DNA from: Kordia sp039026955
Lineage (GTDB): Bacteria; Bacteroidota; Bacteroidia; Flavobacteriales; Flavobacteriaceae
Assembly: GCA_039026955.1 (NCBI GenBank)
Contig: JBCCLH010000013.1
Location: forward strand, 62,001-126,000
Length of the DNA: 64,000 nucleotides
Direction of reading: 5' to 3'
The translations under genes were made by a program, and so were the position numbers. This document shows, in pieces, positions 7,816-17,417 of the stretch. The notes under the pieces were generated by a model, which ran no database searches, was not told where the DNA came from, and worked only from the letters and a program-made list of their open reading frames with translations. The first letter of the stretch is position 1; every line of letters begins with the position of its first letter.

Positions 7816-10197
7816 ATGAAAAAGATACTAATCATCCTATGTTTTTTAACAGCATACGGAAGCTACGCTCAAAACGAGTATACCCTTAGCGGATTCGTCA
7901 AAGAAAAATCGACTGGGGAAGAATTATTTGGAGTGGACATTATTCTGGGAACTTCATCAGGAACTATCACGAATGAATATGGTTTCTTTTCGATCACACT
8001 TCCAGAAGGAACCTACAAACTACAAATAAGCTACTTAGGTTTTAAAACCATCGCACAAGACATCAATCTGAATCAAGATATAAAACTAGATTTTCAGCTA
8101 GAAGAAGACACGGACGAATTGGATACCGTGGTCGTAACTGCCGAAAAACAAAAACAAACCGCTTCGGTGCGATCTACCGAAATGAGTGTGGTGCAACTGT
8201 CTTCTAGAACGATTAAAAAATTGCCAGTCACGCTTGGAGAACCTGATTTAATTCGCTCGTTACAACTATTGCCAGGTGTTTCTAGTGTGAATGATGCTGC
8301 CACAGGATTTAATGTACGTGGAGGTTCCGCCGATCAGAATTTAGTGTTGTTGGATGATGGAACCATCTACAATGCCTCGCATATTTTTGGCTTCTTCTCT
8401 GTATTCAACACGAACGCGGTAAAAGATGTAAAACTCTATAAAGGTGGAATTCCGTCGATTTATGGTGGACGCTTATCTTCTGTATTGGATGTAAAGCAAC
8501 GCGAAGGAAATACAAAAGAATTTCGCGGTGAATTGGGTATTGGTTTGATTGCTGCAAATGGTCTAATTGAAGGGCCAATCGGCAAAGGCGATGGCGAAGA
8601 AGGACGCGGAAGCTATATGATTGCAGGTCGCCGAACGTACTTTGATCTCTTTGCAGGTTTGTCCGACGAATTATCAGATACGAAAGCTAATTTTTACGAT
8701 TTAAACCTAAAAGCCAACTATAAATTAGATGAAAAGAACCGAATTTTCTTGTCGGGTTATTTTGGAAGAGATCGTTTTGAAATTGATGACTTTCTAGGAA
8801 CCATTTGGGGAAATGCGACAGGAACCTTACGTTGGACAAGTGTATTGAGCGATAAACTATTTTTGCAAACGTCTGCCATCTTTAGCAATTACGATTACCA
8901 ATTGGATAACTTTAGAACAGGTTCGGAATTTAGTTGGTCCTCAAACATTATCAACTACAATTTAAAACCGCGATTGACATGGTATATCAATTCCAACAAT
9001 ACCTTACGAACAGGAATCGATGTAACATATCACGATTTCAATCCAGGAGAAATTTCTCCGTTAGAAGGTTCTGCGATCAATCCGCAACAATTCCAAGAGA
9101 AAAAAGCATTAGAAACCGCTGCGTATGTCGATTTTAAACAAAATATTTCTGAAAAGTTAAGTCTGCAATACGGATTCCGAATCAGTAATTTTAATCGTAT
9201 CGGAGGTGACAATATCCAACAATATGCTACCGGAAATCCGCTTAGTTATAATCCAACCTTAGATTTGTGGGAAGAAAACGAAGTAACTGGAACAAGAAGC
9301 TATTCTGGAGGAGAAAGTATTGAAAACTTCTATGGTTTTGAACCGCGTTTTTCAGCGCGTTACTTACTCAACGACAACAATTCCTTAAAGTTAAGCTACA
9401 ACAGAAACTATCAATATTTACACTTAATTTCCAACACAACCTCGCCAACGCCACTAGATATTTGGGCACCAAGCGGACCGTATTTAAAGCCACAATATGC
9501 GGATCAAGTTGCGATCGGATATTTCAAATCGTTCAATGACAAAGCCTACGATTTTAATGTAGAAGCCTATTACAAAGACATGAGTAATGTCACCGATTTT
9601 GTGGATGGAGCCGATTTATTATTTACAGAAAGCATCGAAACAGAAGTCGTACAAGGAGATGCGCGTGCCTATGGATTGGAACTCCAATTAAGCAAAAACA
9701 AAGGAGACTTTACAGGTTGGTTGAGCTATACTTTGGCGCGAAGTGAACGTAAGATTTTAGGAATTAATAACAATGAATTTTACGCTGCCAATAACGATCA
9801 GTTACACGAATTGAATTTGGTAGGAATGTACAAATGGAACGATCGCTGGGATTTTAGTGCCAACTTTGTATTTGGTTCGGGTCGTCCAGTGACCTATCCA
9901 ACAGGACAATACGAACAAAACGGATTGGTCGTTGCCGATTACCAAAACAGAAACGGTGATCGTTTGCCAGCCTATCACCGATTGGATGTTTCCGCCACCT
10001 TAAACCCAAAACCAGGCGGACGCGGAAAGTGGATTTTCAGTCTAGCGAATCTATATAATCGTCAAAATGCAGCTTCGATCTACTTTAGAGAAATTGGCGA
10101 AGTAAATGATGTGGAAGTTGCCACAGGCGAAACCGAAGCGATCAAGTTATCCTATTTCGGAATCGTTCCAACAGTAACCTATCAATTCAGATTTTAA
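7816..10197 (+). CDS. TonB-dependent outer-membrane receptor with carboxypeptidase-like N-terminal domain
   Basis: 793 residues. The signal peptide ends near residue 18, followed by a carboxypeptidase-D-like regulatory domain (SGFVKEKSTGEELFGVDIIL ... GFKTIAQDI). The plug includes LLPGVSSVNDAATGFNVRGG and DQNLVLLDDG, and a 22-strand-type barrel ends in aromatic TYQFRF. It imports a substrate across the outer membrane using TonB energy. The next gene encodes a DUF4249 lipoprotein, a regular partner in Bacteroidetes, and a two-component system follows. The substrate is unknown. It is not a classic SusC, because no SusD is present and the plug is shorter. Confidence 0.95.
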   Translation: MKKILIILCFLTAYGSYAQNEYTLSGFVKEKSTGEELFGVDIILGTSSGTITNEYGFFSITLPEGTYKLQISYLGFKTIAQDINLNQDIKLDFQLEEDTDELDTVVVTAEKQKQTASVRSTEMSVVQLSSRTIKKLPVTLGEPDLIRSLQLLPGVSSVNDAATGFNVRGGSADQNLVLLDDGTIYNASHIFGFFSVFNTNAVKDVKLYKGGIPSIYGGRLSSVLDVKQREGNTKEFRGELGIGLIAANGLIEGPIGKGDGEEGRGSYMIAGRRTYFDLFAGLSDELSDTKANFYDLNLKANYKLDEKNRIFLSGYFGRDRFEIDDFLGTIWGNATGTLRWTSVLSDKLFLQTSAIFSNYDYQLDNFRTGSEFSWSSNIINYNLKPRLTWYINSNNTLRTGIDVTYHDFNPGEISPLEGSAINPQQFQEKKALETAAYVDFKQNISEKLSLQYGFRISNFNRIGGDNIQQYATGNPLSYNPTLDLWEENEVTGTRSYSGGESIENFYGFEPRFSARYLLNDNNSLKLSYNRNYQYLHLISNTTSPTPLDIWAPSGPYLKPQYADQVAIGYFKSFNDKAYDFNVEAYYKDMSNVTDFVDGADLLFTESIETEVVQGDARAYGLELQLSKNKGDFTGWLSYTLARSERKILGINNNEFYAANNDQLHELNLVGMYKWNDRWDFSANFVFGSGRPVTYPTGQYEQNGLVVADYQNRNGDRLPAYHRLDVSATLNPKPGGRGKWIFSLANLYNRQNAASIYFREIGEVNDVEVATGETEAIKLSYFGIVPTVTYQFRF

Positions 10198-10220
10198 TCA
10201 ACACAAAAAATAAAAACACA

Positions 10221-11075
10221 ATGAAACGTATATTTTTAATCCTCCTCGCAATCGCATTAGGTTACAGTTGTGAAACCGATGTAACCGACGAAATTACCCT
10301 AAATGGCGCCGCACCAAGAATTATCATAGAAGGCGGAATTGAACGAAATACCAACAATCCTGTGATCACACAGCGCATCCGATTGACAAGCACAATTGGT
10401 TTTTTAGACGAAGGCGATCCAAACGCTGTCACCAATGCACAAGTTACGGTAAATGATGGCACGACTGATTTTCAATTTACACATATTGGGGATGGTTTGT
10501 ACACCAACAGTACAATTGCAGCCACCCTAAACACAACGTATACTGTTACGGTGATTTGGAATGGTGAAACCTATGTAGGAAGCGATACGCTCAACGAAGT
10601 GGCAGGTTTTGACGCTGTGTATTCCGAATTTGAAGAAGAAACGTTGATCACCGATGAAGGCTATTTTGTAAAGTTTGACAGTACCGATCCAGTAGGTGTA
10701 GAAAATTTCTACTACTACAAAGCGTTCAGAAATGGTGAGTTTATTATAGTTCCCGATCCAGGAAATAGTGCTACTTTAGTGGAAAGTGATGAGTTTTTTG
10801 ACGGACAGCAACGCATTGGCGTGAATCCGAATGAAGAAGTGGCGTATGAAATAGGTGATAGCGCAACGGTGCAGCAGTTAGGAATCACGGAAGAATATTT
10901 TGATTTTCTATTTCAATTGTTTGAACAAACAGGAAATCAAGTGCCGATTATCGGGAATCCGCCGCCAGCTTCTATCAGAAGTAATGTCATTAATACGACC
11001 ACGCCAAGTAACCGAATGTTGGGATTCTTTTACGCGGTAGATATTGAAGAAGCATCACTCATTGTTACAGAATAA
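10221..11075 (+). CDS. DUF4249-family lipoprotein
   Basis: 284 residues with a lipoprotein signal peptide and Cys17 (LGYSC). The body is beta-rich and starts TDEITLNGAAPRIIIEGGIE, then ITQRIRLTSTIGF and VTNAQVTVNDG, which is typical of DUF4249. It lies 23 nt after the TonB receptor. DUF4249 proteins are surface or periplasmic lipoproteins that pair with TonB receptors; helping substrate capture is inferred, not shown. Confidence 0.88.
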   Translation: MKRIFLILLAIALGYSCETDVTDEITLNGAAPRIIIEGGIERNTNNPVITQRIRLTSTIGFLDEGDPNAVTNAQVTVNDGTTDFQFTHIGDGLYTNSTIAATLNTTYTVTVIWNGETYVGSDTLNEVAGFDAVYSEFEEETLITDEGYFVKFDSTDPVGVENFYYYKAFRNGEFIIVPDPGNSATLVESDEFFDGQQRIGVNPNEEVAYEIGDSATVQQLGITEEYFDFLFQLFEQTGNQVPIIGNPPPASIRSNVINTTTPSNRMLGFFYAVDIEEASLIVTE

Positions 11076-11104
11076 AACGACCAAACCATCTTAAAAAATT
11101 CACT

Positions 11105-12157
11105 ATGTTAAAACGCGGGAGAATTTATATTTACGCATCACTATCCTTAGTTTTTGTGACTTACAACTTTATTTTTGAGATGGTTTTCTCTACTGTGGAT
11201 GAAGCCGTTATAGAATCTCTTGTATTATTTCCGATGGTTTTTTTATTTCTATTTTTTATTTATTGGATGCGTTTAAAAGTGCTCAATTCAAGTTTTACGA
11301 AAAAGTTTATTGCTGAAAAACCATCCAATCGAATGCTGTTGATTGTGGGCTTAATTCTGGCTTCTACGATTGTCATTACGGTGAGTTCTAAATTGGTTTC
11401 ATTGCTTTTTCTCGAAAAGGAAGAAGAAAACCAGGAATTTTTGGGTTGGCTGTTTGTCACCATTTTTATTAGTGTGTTGGTGGTGACGATTTTTATCTAT
11501 TTTTTGGAAGAATATGTATCTTCTATCAATGACAAGCACAAAATGGCAGAAGAAATTTCGAACTATGAATTGGAAAAAACGCATGCCAAATACAATGCAC
11601 TGAAGAAACAACTCAATCCGCATTTTCTATTTAACAGTTTTAATAGTTTGTTGACGCTCATTCATTTTGATTCGCCAAAAGCTGAAAAATTTGTAGAAGA
11701 ATTGTCAAGCATTTACCGTTACAATCTCTCCAAAAGTGACGAATTGGTAGTGCGCTTATCCGAAGAATTACAAATGATCGATTCGTACATTCACTTGCAA
11801 AAAATACGCTTTGGCGATGCATTGCAATACAAAACAACGATCAATTTTGAGGCAGACAAATTACTGTTGCCGCCGATGACGTTGCAATTATTAGTCGAAA
11901 ACGCGATCAAGCATAACAAAATCAACAGAGATCATCCCTTGCAAATTCAGGTACATGTAGAAGAAGATGAAGTCTACGTATCCAACAATTTGCAACTCAA
12001 AGAAAGGTATGATACCAAAGTAGATTCTTTTGGGATTGGGATTAGCAATATCGAAAGTCAGATCAAATTGATTTCCAATAAAACCATTCAAATCACACAA
12101 AACGAACACGCCTACAAAGTGGTTGTTCCGTTACTAAAAACCGAATTAGATGATTAA
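11105..12157 (+). CDS. LytS/YehU-type sensor histidine kinase
   Basis: 350 residues. About four membrane helices lie in residues 8-135 (for example VLFPMVFLFLFFIYW and LFVTIFISVLVVTIFIYFL). The His_kinase domain then carries the phospho-acceptor H173 in QLNPHFLFNSFN. The ATPase part has LLVENAIKHN (N box) and a short FGIGISNI (G box). The last 8 nt overlap the response-regulator gene, so the two are translationally coupled. There is no large extracytoplasmic sensor domain, and the signal may be membrane-derived or come from the TonB system. Confidence 0.93.
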   Translation: MLKRGRIYIYASLSLVFVTYNFIFEMVFSTVDEAVIESLVLFPMVFLFLFFIYWMRLKVLNSSFTKKFIAEKPSNRMLLIVGLILASTIVITVSSKLVSLLFLEKEEENQEFLGWLFVTIFISVLVVTIFIYFLEEYVSSINDKHKMAEEISNYELEKTHAKYNALKKQLNPHFLFNSFNSLLTLIHFDSPKAEKFVEELSSIYRYNLSKSDELVVRLSEELQMIDSYIHLQKIRFGDALQYKTTINFEADKLLLPPMTLQLLVENAIKHNKINRDHPLQIQVHVEEDEVYVSNNLQLKERYDTKVDSFGIGISNIESQIKLISNKTIQITQNEHAYKVVVPLLKTELDD

Positions 12158-12917
12158 AGTATTAGTAGTTGAAGACGAAGATTTAGCGGCGCAACGCTTA
12201 CAAGAGTTGATCAAGGAAACCGCGTCGGATATGGAAATCATTGGTAGAACCATTTCTATTGAAGAAACCGTACGTTTTTTAAAAAACAACGAAGTCGATT
12301 TGATGTTTTTGGATATCAACCTTTCGGATGGCTATTCGTTCAGTATTTTTGAAAAGAACGAATATAAAACACCGCCGATCATCTTTACCACAGCCTATTC
12401 GCAATACGCGATCAAAGCCTTTGAATTGAACAGTATTTCCTATTTGCTCAAACCGATTAAAGTAGAAGCCTTGCAATTGGCGATTGAAAAGTACAGACAT
12501 CTTTCGGAAGCCAACAAAGAACGTTTGGATGAAGACTATTCCAAACTGATTGAAGATTTCCTTCAACCCTACAAAGAGCGCTTTTTAGTCAAAGTCAACA
12601 ACCGATTGGAAACCATAAAAGTAATAGATATTAGTTATTTCTATTCGGAAGACAAACTTACATTCATCATGCTCCACACCGGAAGATACGTTCCGATTGA
12701 GTTCTCCCTAAAAGCCTTGGAAGACAAACTCGATCCTACCCAATTTTACAGAGTCAACCGTAAATATTTGGTACATATCAACAGCATCAAAGAAATGTAT
12801 TACCTCTCCAAATCGAAAATCAAAATTGAACTGACTCCACCAAATAAAAATGATAAAGAATTGAATTTTGTGGCAGTGGAGAAGATTGGGAAGTTTAAGA
12901 AGTGGTTGTCGTTTTGA
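12150..12917 (+). CDS. LytTR-family response regulator
   Basis: 255 residues: a receiver domain with acidic pocket VEDED and phospho-acceptor D55 (LMFLDI), then a LytTR DNA-binding domain from about residue 140 (FLVKVNNRLETIKVIDISYF, QFYRVNRKYLVHINSIKEMY). It partners with the preceding kinase. The direct repeats at 7723-7751 ahead of the operon are a natural candidate binding site. The gene ends just 6 nt from the convergent NB-ARC gene. Confidence 0.95.
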   Translation: MIKVLVVEDEDLAAQRLQELIKETASDMEIIGRTISIEETVRFLKNNEVDLMFLDINLSDGYSFSIFEKNEYKTPPIIFTTAYSQYAIKAFELNSISYLLKPIKVEALQLAIEKYRHLSEANKERLDEDYSKLIEDFLQPYKERFLVKVNNRLETIKVIDISYFYSEDKLTFIMLHTGRYVPIEFSLKALEDKLDPTQFYRVNRKYLVHINSIKEMYYLSKSKIKIELTPPNKNDKELNFVAVEKIGKFKKWLSF

Positions 12918-12923
12918 GTGGGG

Positions 12924-15338
12924 TTAGGTTTCTATGATTTTTCTTAGCCTAGCAACAGTAACTTTATAATTTACTTGAAATTTCACATGTTTAGGGTTTT
13001 TTCTCAATAATTTTTGATATATCTCAATAGCACTAATTAGGTAATCAATTCCTTCATCTCTTTTTACTGGTATATTACCATAGAGGCTACCTAGTTTTAT
13101 ATAAGTAACAGCTAAACTATTCCTAAAATCTACATGATTTGGACTATTTTTAACAAGTTTTTTAGTCAAACTTAAATCCCATTCTAAATAATTTATGGCT
13201 TTATTGATTTTTTTTAATTTAGTATATATTGTACCTAATTTAGAATATGAAGCTGCAAGCCCATTTGTGAATCCTAAATTTGAAGGATTCATTTTGTGAA
13301 GTTCCTCAAATAAAGTTTTTCCCTTTTCAAAAAAAGCTAAGGATTTATTTAAATTACCCAAAAATAGATGAACTTCGCCTAGTCGCTGAAAAACTATGGC
13401 TAATCCACTTTTAAATCCTATATGACTTGGGAAGCTATCATAAAGTTCTTGACTTAATTTAAAATCATTTTCGAAAAAAAATAGTGCTCTTTCATAATTT
13501 CCTAAACTCATAATTATCTCTCCTAATTTTTCATAAGAAATTGCTAAATCATATTTTAGACCTACATTACCTTGGTGATCTTGAAAAAGTTCTTTTGCAA
13601 GTTTTAATCTTTCAACGAAAAGACTTAAAGCCATATTTTGATTTCCTATGGTTAAGTATGTAGAACCAAGTTTTTCATATGAAATAGCAAGACTCTTCTT
13701 AATATTTAAATTCTTTGAGTTTTTATTATAGCGTTTTTTATCAAACACTAATCTACTTTCAAAAAATTCTTGAGCTTTTTCAATATTTCCTAATACTCTG
13801 TATATTTCCCCGATTTTAGTATAAGAAATTACTAAGTTATTTTTGAATTTAGAATTATCAGGAAAGCTTTCTGTTAGTTCTTTAAATAATTTAACTGCAT
13901 TTTGCAACTGAGTTAAAGATTTATCTAAATATCCTTGAATTTTATATATTTCTCCAAGTTTAGTATATGCTATTGCTAAGCCGTTTTTGAAATGTTTATT
14001 TTCAGGCTTTTCATTTAGAAAAAGTTGTTTCAATCTAAAATATATTTTCATGAAATTCAATGACTTATCTAAGTTGCCGTAGGCTTTATAGAAATTTCCT
14101 AGTCTTTCAAATAATAAGGATTTATTATAATCAAAAGTGTTAGAATTATTAATACATGTTTCTGTGTAAGTAACTATAATTTTAATTTCTTTAAAAACTC
14201 CTTCAATATAACCCGTACCAGTTTGATATCTGAGCATATTACTTAAGCATATTACTAAACTATTTGTATCAGCATCGAGTCTTTTTGAGTTTTGTTGTTT
14301 TACTACTTCGGATATAATAGGATTAGTTTTATACTTTTTAAATTTTCTATTACTATCTATCCACCCTTTTTGAAATAATTTTATGAGTACCATATCCAAC
14401 ATTTCAATATTTGGTAGAAATAAAATTAAATGATTCAAAGGAATAACGTTATTAGATAAAGTCCCAAAAACAGAGAGAATTTGTTTTTCATCTTCTGAAA
14501 GTGCAGAAACATCATACATTGCACGAATGATATCTTCTAAAGTAGAAGGAGTAAGCTTGTAGTCTGATCGCACCTTAGTACTCTTACTTATTGCTAAAAC
14601 CCCTTTTTCCTGAATATCTTCTAGTAGTTTCTGTAATGGATAATTTTCACATAATTTGTTATTAAATTCGTGTAAATTTTTCGCTAGTAATTCAATAACT
14701 AAGGTATTATAATCTATGGCTTTTAATATTGCATCTAATAAGCTTTGTTCTTCTTCTTTAAACTTTTTATAATAATGTTTGAATAGTATATTGGCAGTCT
14801 CTTTAGTTAAATGATTGATTTTATGTGTTGGGATATCTTCATATCTTTCAATGCGTGATGTCAATAAAATATGTGTGTTATGAAATTGTCGCAGTAATCT
14901 ATAGTTCTCTGCTAAATCTTTAAGATCATTTACATTATCTATAACTATTAATACAGGACGCCTGAGTGTAGATATGACACGAATAATCTCTCTTATCTTT
15001 TGTGTTTTCGCCATTTTATTCTCAAAGCGAATATCTAATGAAAGTGCCAAATACATTATTGCGTCCTGAATACTTGTTTCTGCTACCAACCAAATTAAAT
15101 GAGAATAACGATTTGCGTATTCAAAATAATATTGTGAAGCCATTGTAGTTTTCCCTATACCTCCTTGACCATTCACTAACAACAATAAATTATTATTTTT
15201 TTGACACAGTTTTTCATGAATTTTTTGCGTATGATTTTCCCTTCCTAGAAATATCGTAGGAGATACTGGAAAACGTCCTAGTTGCTTAGGTATTTTTCTC
15301 CCTTCATAATCAATTATAACATTTTGAATATCTGACAT
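12924..15338 (-). CDS. NB-ARC/STAND-type ATPase with eight 48-residue TPR repeats
   Basis: 804 residues. The NB-ARC part has LGRE (31-34), Walker A GQGGIGKTT (57-65), Walker B PVLIVIDNV (128-136) and the sensor LLTSR (158-162). A winged-helix-like region follows, then eight tandem TPR-type units of exactly 48 residues from about residue 410 (YTKLGEIY, YTKIGEIY, YEKLGSTY, YEKLGEII, FQRLGEVH, YSKLGTIY, YIKLGSLY). There is no recognisable N-terminal effector: the ATPase begins almost at once. STAND proteins oligomerise on ligand binding; many act in signalling or phage defence. The gene is isolated and visibly more AT-rich than its neighbours, which suggests transfer. A defence role is only a hypothesis. 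Confidence 0.88.
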   Translation of the reverse strand: MSDIQNVIIDYEGRKIPKQLGRFPVSPTIFLGRENHTQKIHEKLCQKNNNLLLLVNGQGGIGKTTMASQYYFEYANRYSHLIWLVAETSIQDAIMYLALSLDIRFENKMAKTQKIREIIRVISTLRRPVLIVIDNVNDLKDLAENYRLLRQFHNTHILLTSRIERYEDIPTHKINHLTKETANILFKHYYKKFKEEEQSLLDAILKAIDYNTLVIELLAKNLHEFNNKLCENYPLQKLLEDIQEKGVLAISKSTKVRSDYKLTPSTLEDIIRAMYDVSALSEDEKQILSVFGTLSNNVIPLNHLILFLPNIEMLDMVLIKLFQKGWIDSNRKFKKYKTNPIISEVVKQQNSKRLDADTNSLVICLSNMLRYQTGTGYIEGVFKEIKIIVTYTETCINNSNTFDYNKSLLFERLGNFYKAYGNLDKSLNFMKIYFRLKQLFLNEKPENKHFKNGLAIAYTKLGEIYKIQGYLDKSLTQLQNAVKLFKELTESFPDNSKFKNNLVISYTKIGEIYRVLGNIEKAQEFFESRLVFDKKRYNKNSKNLNIKKSLAISYEKLGSTYLTIGNQNMALSLFVERLKLAKELFQDHQGNVGLKYDLAISYEKLGEIIMSLGNYERALFFFENDFKLSQELYDSFPSHIGFKSGLAIVFQRLGEVHLFLGNLNKSLAFFEKGKTLFEELHKMNPSNLGFTNGLAASYSKLGTIYTKLKKINKAINYLEWDLSLTKKLVKNSPNHVDFRNSLAVTYIKLGSLYGNIPVKRDEGIDYLISAIEIYQKLLRKNPKHVKFQVNYKVTVARLRKIIET

Positions 15339-15773
15339 ATTTACTAGAAAATTATATTATTAAAAGTTTTATCATTGAACTCATTTTTGATATTTACACC
15401 ACGTTTACTCACAAAATTCATACTCAATGAAAGCTTATTTTTTCTTCCAATTTAAAACTTTTAGAAATCAGCCTATATTTCATTGGAAAATGCTAAAAAT
15501 GTGTAAATAGTTTTTATACTTGTACTACATTGTCAAGTCTTATTATAAAAAGATTAGGGTAATGAAAAAAATACAAAAAAATCATACTAAACATATATGA
15601 GATAAACAGAAGATATCAAAACTGTTATTAACATAAACTTATGAAGTATATTTCAGCTTTCTCCTACTGTGATTATTGACATAATCTAGAATTCGTCTAT
15701 TTGATTTTGAATTTATTTGTCGAAGTTTAACTTAAAAAAAGAGTTTTATTTGTTACTTTATCGTAGATACGAA
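15339..15773. other. Gene-free AT-rich region upstream of the NB-ARC gene
   Basis: 435 bp with no supported ORF, RNA gene or clear repeat. It holds the promoter of the NB-ARC gene. The high AT content matches that gene. Confidence 0.6.
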
Positions 15774-16724
15774 TTAAGATGTTTTCGGAGTTTTTTCTTT
15801 AATCAACCGATTCAACACTTTTTCAACCAACGAAACAAACGGTAAAAAGACTACAACACCTAAAATATTGAACAACATATGTGCATTGGCGATCATGTTT
15901 CCGATGTCTTCGGTACGCGATATGTTTTCTACAAATGAGACAAATGGAATGAATAAGAGCAATCCAACAATGATGGTAATTAAGTTAAAGAACAAATGAA
16001 AAAGTCCTGCTTTTAAGGCTTGTCGACTTCCATTGACGGTGGCAATCAAAGTGTCTGAACACGTACCCAATTCCGCCCCCAACATAATCGCAATACCGCC
16101 AGCAACGGATAAAATACTTTGTTTTCCCAAGACAATCGCCATGCCTACAGTACCACTCGACGATTGTATGATCGTAGTAATCAAACCGCCAATGAGTGCA
16201 CCTTGAAAGTGATTGCCTTCTACGCGTGCAATCCACGAAGAGAAGGTTTCACTGCCTCGCATCGGTAAGACAGATTCTTCCATGATGTACAATCCGAAAA
16301 AAAGCATTCCGAAATACAACAAAATGTTTCCGTATTTTTTCCATCTTTTATTCTTGACAAAGACTTCAAAAACCAATCCAAGAAACAAAGGAACTACGGC
16401 GTATTTACCCACATCCATGGCAATGATCTGACTCGAAAATGTTGTACCAATATTTGCGCCCATAATAAGTCCGATAGCCTGTCGAAACGTCAAGGTTTTG
16501 GCATTGATAAATACAATCACAAGAATAATGACCGCAGAAGAAGAATCTAAAATAACCGTCAAAAGTGTTCCAATAAGAATCGAAGTATAGATATTGGATG
16601 TATATTTTTGGATGATGTGTTTCGCGTTCTCGGAAAAGATCTCTGTTAAGACTTCAGAAAGCTGCGAAATGGCATAGAGAAACAAGACGAGTCCACCGAA
16701 TAGCAAAGGCAATACTTCATTCAT
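15774..16724 (-). CDS. Na/Pi cotransporter family protein (short form)
   Basis: 316 residues, nearly all membrane helix. The two signature serine-rich motifs are present: LDSSSAVIIL with GANIGTTFSS in the first half, and IQSSSGTVGMAIVLG with ELGTCSDT in the second. The first motif has Asp where Gln is usual (QSSSA). The C-terminal PhoU-like domain found in many bacterial members is missing. It probably moves phosphate or another anion with sodium across the inner membrane. It is a single-gene unit. Confidence 0.88.
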   Translation of the reverse strand: MNEVLPLLFGGLVLFLYAISQLSEVLTEIFSENAKHIIQKYTSNIYTSILIGTLLTVILDSSSAVIILVIVFINAKTLTFRQAIGLIMGANIGTTFSSQIIAMDVGKYAVVPLFLGLVFEVFVKNKRWKKYGNILLYFGMLFFGLYIMEESVLPMRGSETFSSWIARVEGNHFQGALIGGLITTIIQSSSGTVGMAIVLGKQSILSVAGGIAIMLGAELGTCSDTLIATVNGSRQALKAGLFHLFFNLITIIVGLLLFIPFVSFVENISRTEDIGNMIANAHMLFNILGVVVFLPFVSLVEKVLNRLIKEKTPKTS

Positions 16725-16878
16725 GAGTGTGATTTTTTATAGTTGAATTGGTATACGATTGCTAAAAGTAGTAGCTATGCCAAGATGTAGTACTGATGAA
16801 AATCAGGGTCATACGGATTTAACCTAATGGTAACTTGTAGTTAATTGTGGAAGTGGTTATTAAGTGTTCTTTTTACAC

Positions 16879-17041
16879 AAAAGAGGCTGTCTAAAAAGTA
16901 CAGATTTCGTCAAACCGAACTTGATTCGGTTTCTCATAACAATTGATAATCAGTGTAATGAGATTCTGAAGCCTGTGCTGAATTTATTTCAGTATCAAGC
17001 TCAGAATGACGCTTGCAAAGACTTTTTAGACAGCCTCTTTT
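16879..17041. repeat. 163-bp palindromic element with perfect 21-bp terminal inverted repeats (element E)
   Basis: The left end AAAGAGGCTGTCTAAAAAGT (to 16899) is matched by its exact reverse complement at 17021-17041. The inside holds smaller hairpins (ACCGAAC/GATTCGGTTT; GATTCTGAA and its partners). The ends resemble IS-type termini with GGCTGTCTAAAA, but there is no transposase. It is a MITE-like element. Confidence 0.75.
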
Positions 17042-17058
17042 AGATTGTTTTTTAAAAG

Positions 17059-17177
17059 TCTTTGCGAGCGACAGCACAGCAATCTGTTTAAATCACAGCA
17101 AAATTCATTTTTGAAATAAACAGATTGCCACGAACGTTTCATTTCGACAAGCTCAATGTAAAAGTGCTCGCAAAGAC
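17059..17177. repeat. GTCTTTGCGAG palindromic repeat, copy R1
   Basis: It starts GTCTTTGCGAGCGACAGC and ends CTCGCAAAGAC, with CAATCTGTTTA and TAAACAGATTG inside. The arms pair along most of the length. Related copies are at 17231, 36328, 32690 and 62814. Confidence 0.75.
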
Positions 17178-17230
17178 GAATCATAGTCTTTTCAAAAATC
17201 AAATTTTATTTCCTCTTAAATATTTATATG

Positions 17231-17357
17231 ATACGTCTTTGCGAGCGACAGCGCGGCAATCTCATTATCGTATATCGTTTTTGTTTTTTGAAGAATGAGA
17301 TTGCCACGAATTTTTCATTTCGCTAAAGCTCAATGTAAAAGTTCTCGCAAAGACGTA
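17231..17357. repeat. GTCTTTGCGAG palindromic repeat, copy R2
   Basis: It starts ATACGTCTTTGCGAGCGAC and ends CTCGCAAAGACGTAT, with GCAATCTCATT and AATGAGATTGC inside. It lies downstream of the AidA-like operon (which ends at 17418), where it may help end transcription. Confidence 0.75.
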
Positions 17358-17417
17358 TTATAGGTTTTATCAAAGTCATTGGGTTTTCTCAGAGAAATCC
17401 AAATCATATTTTATTCC

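Noticed and set aside
17041..17417. Possible CRISPR array from repeated GTCTTTGCGAG segments
   Set aside because: The repeats are inverted, not direct, with no regular spacers and no cas genes. They are palindromic elements.
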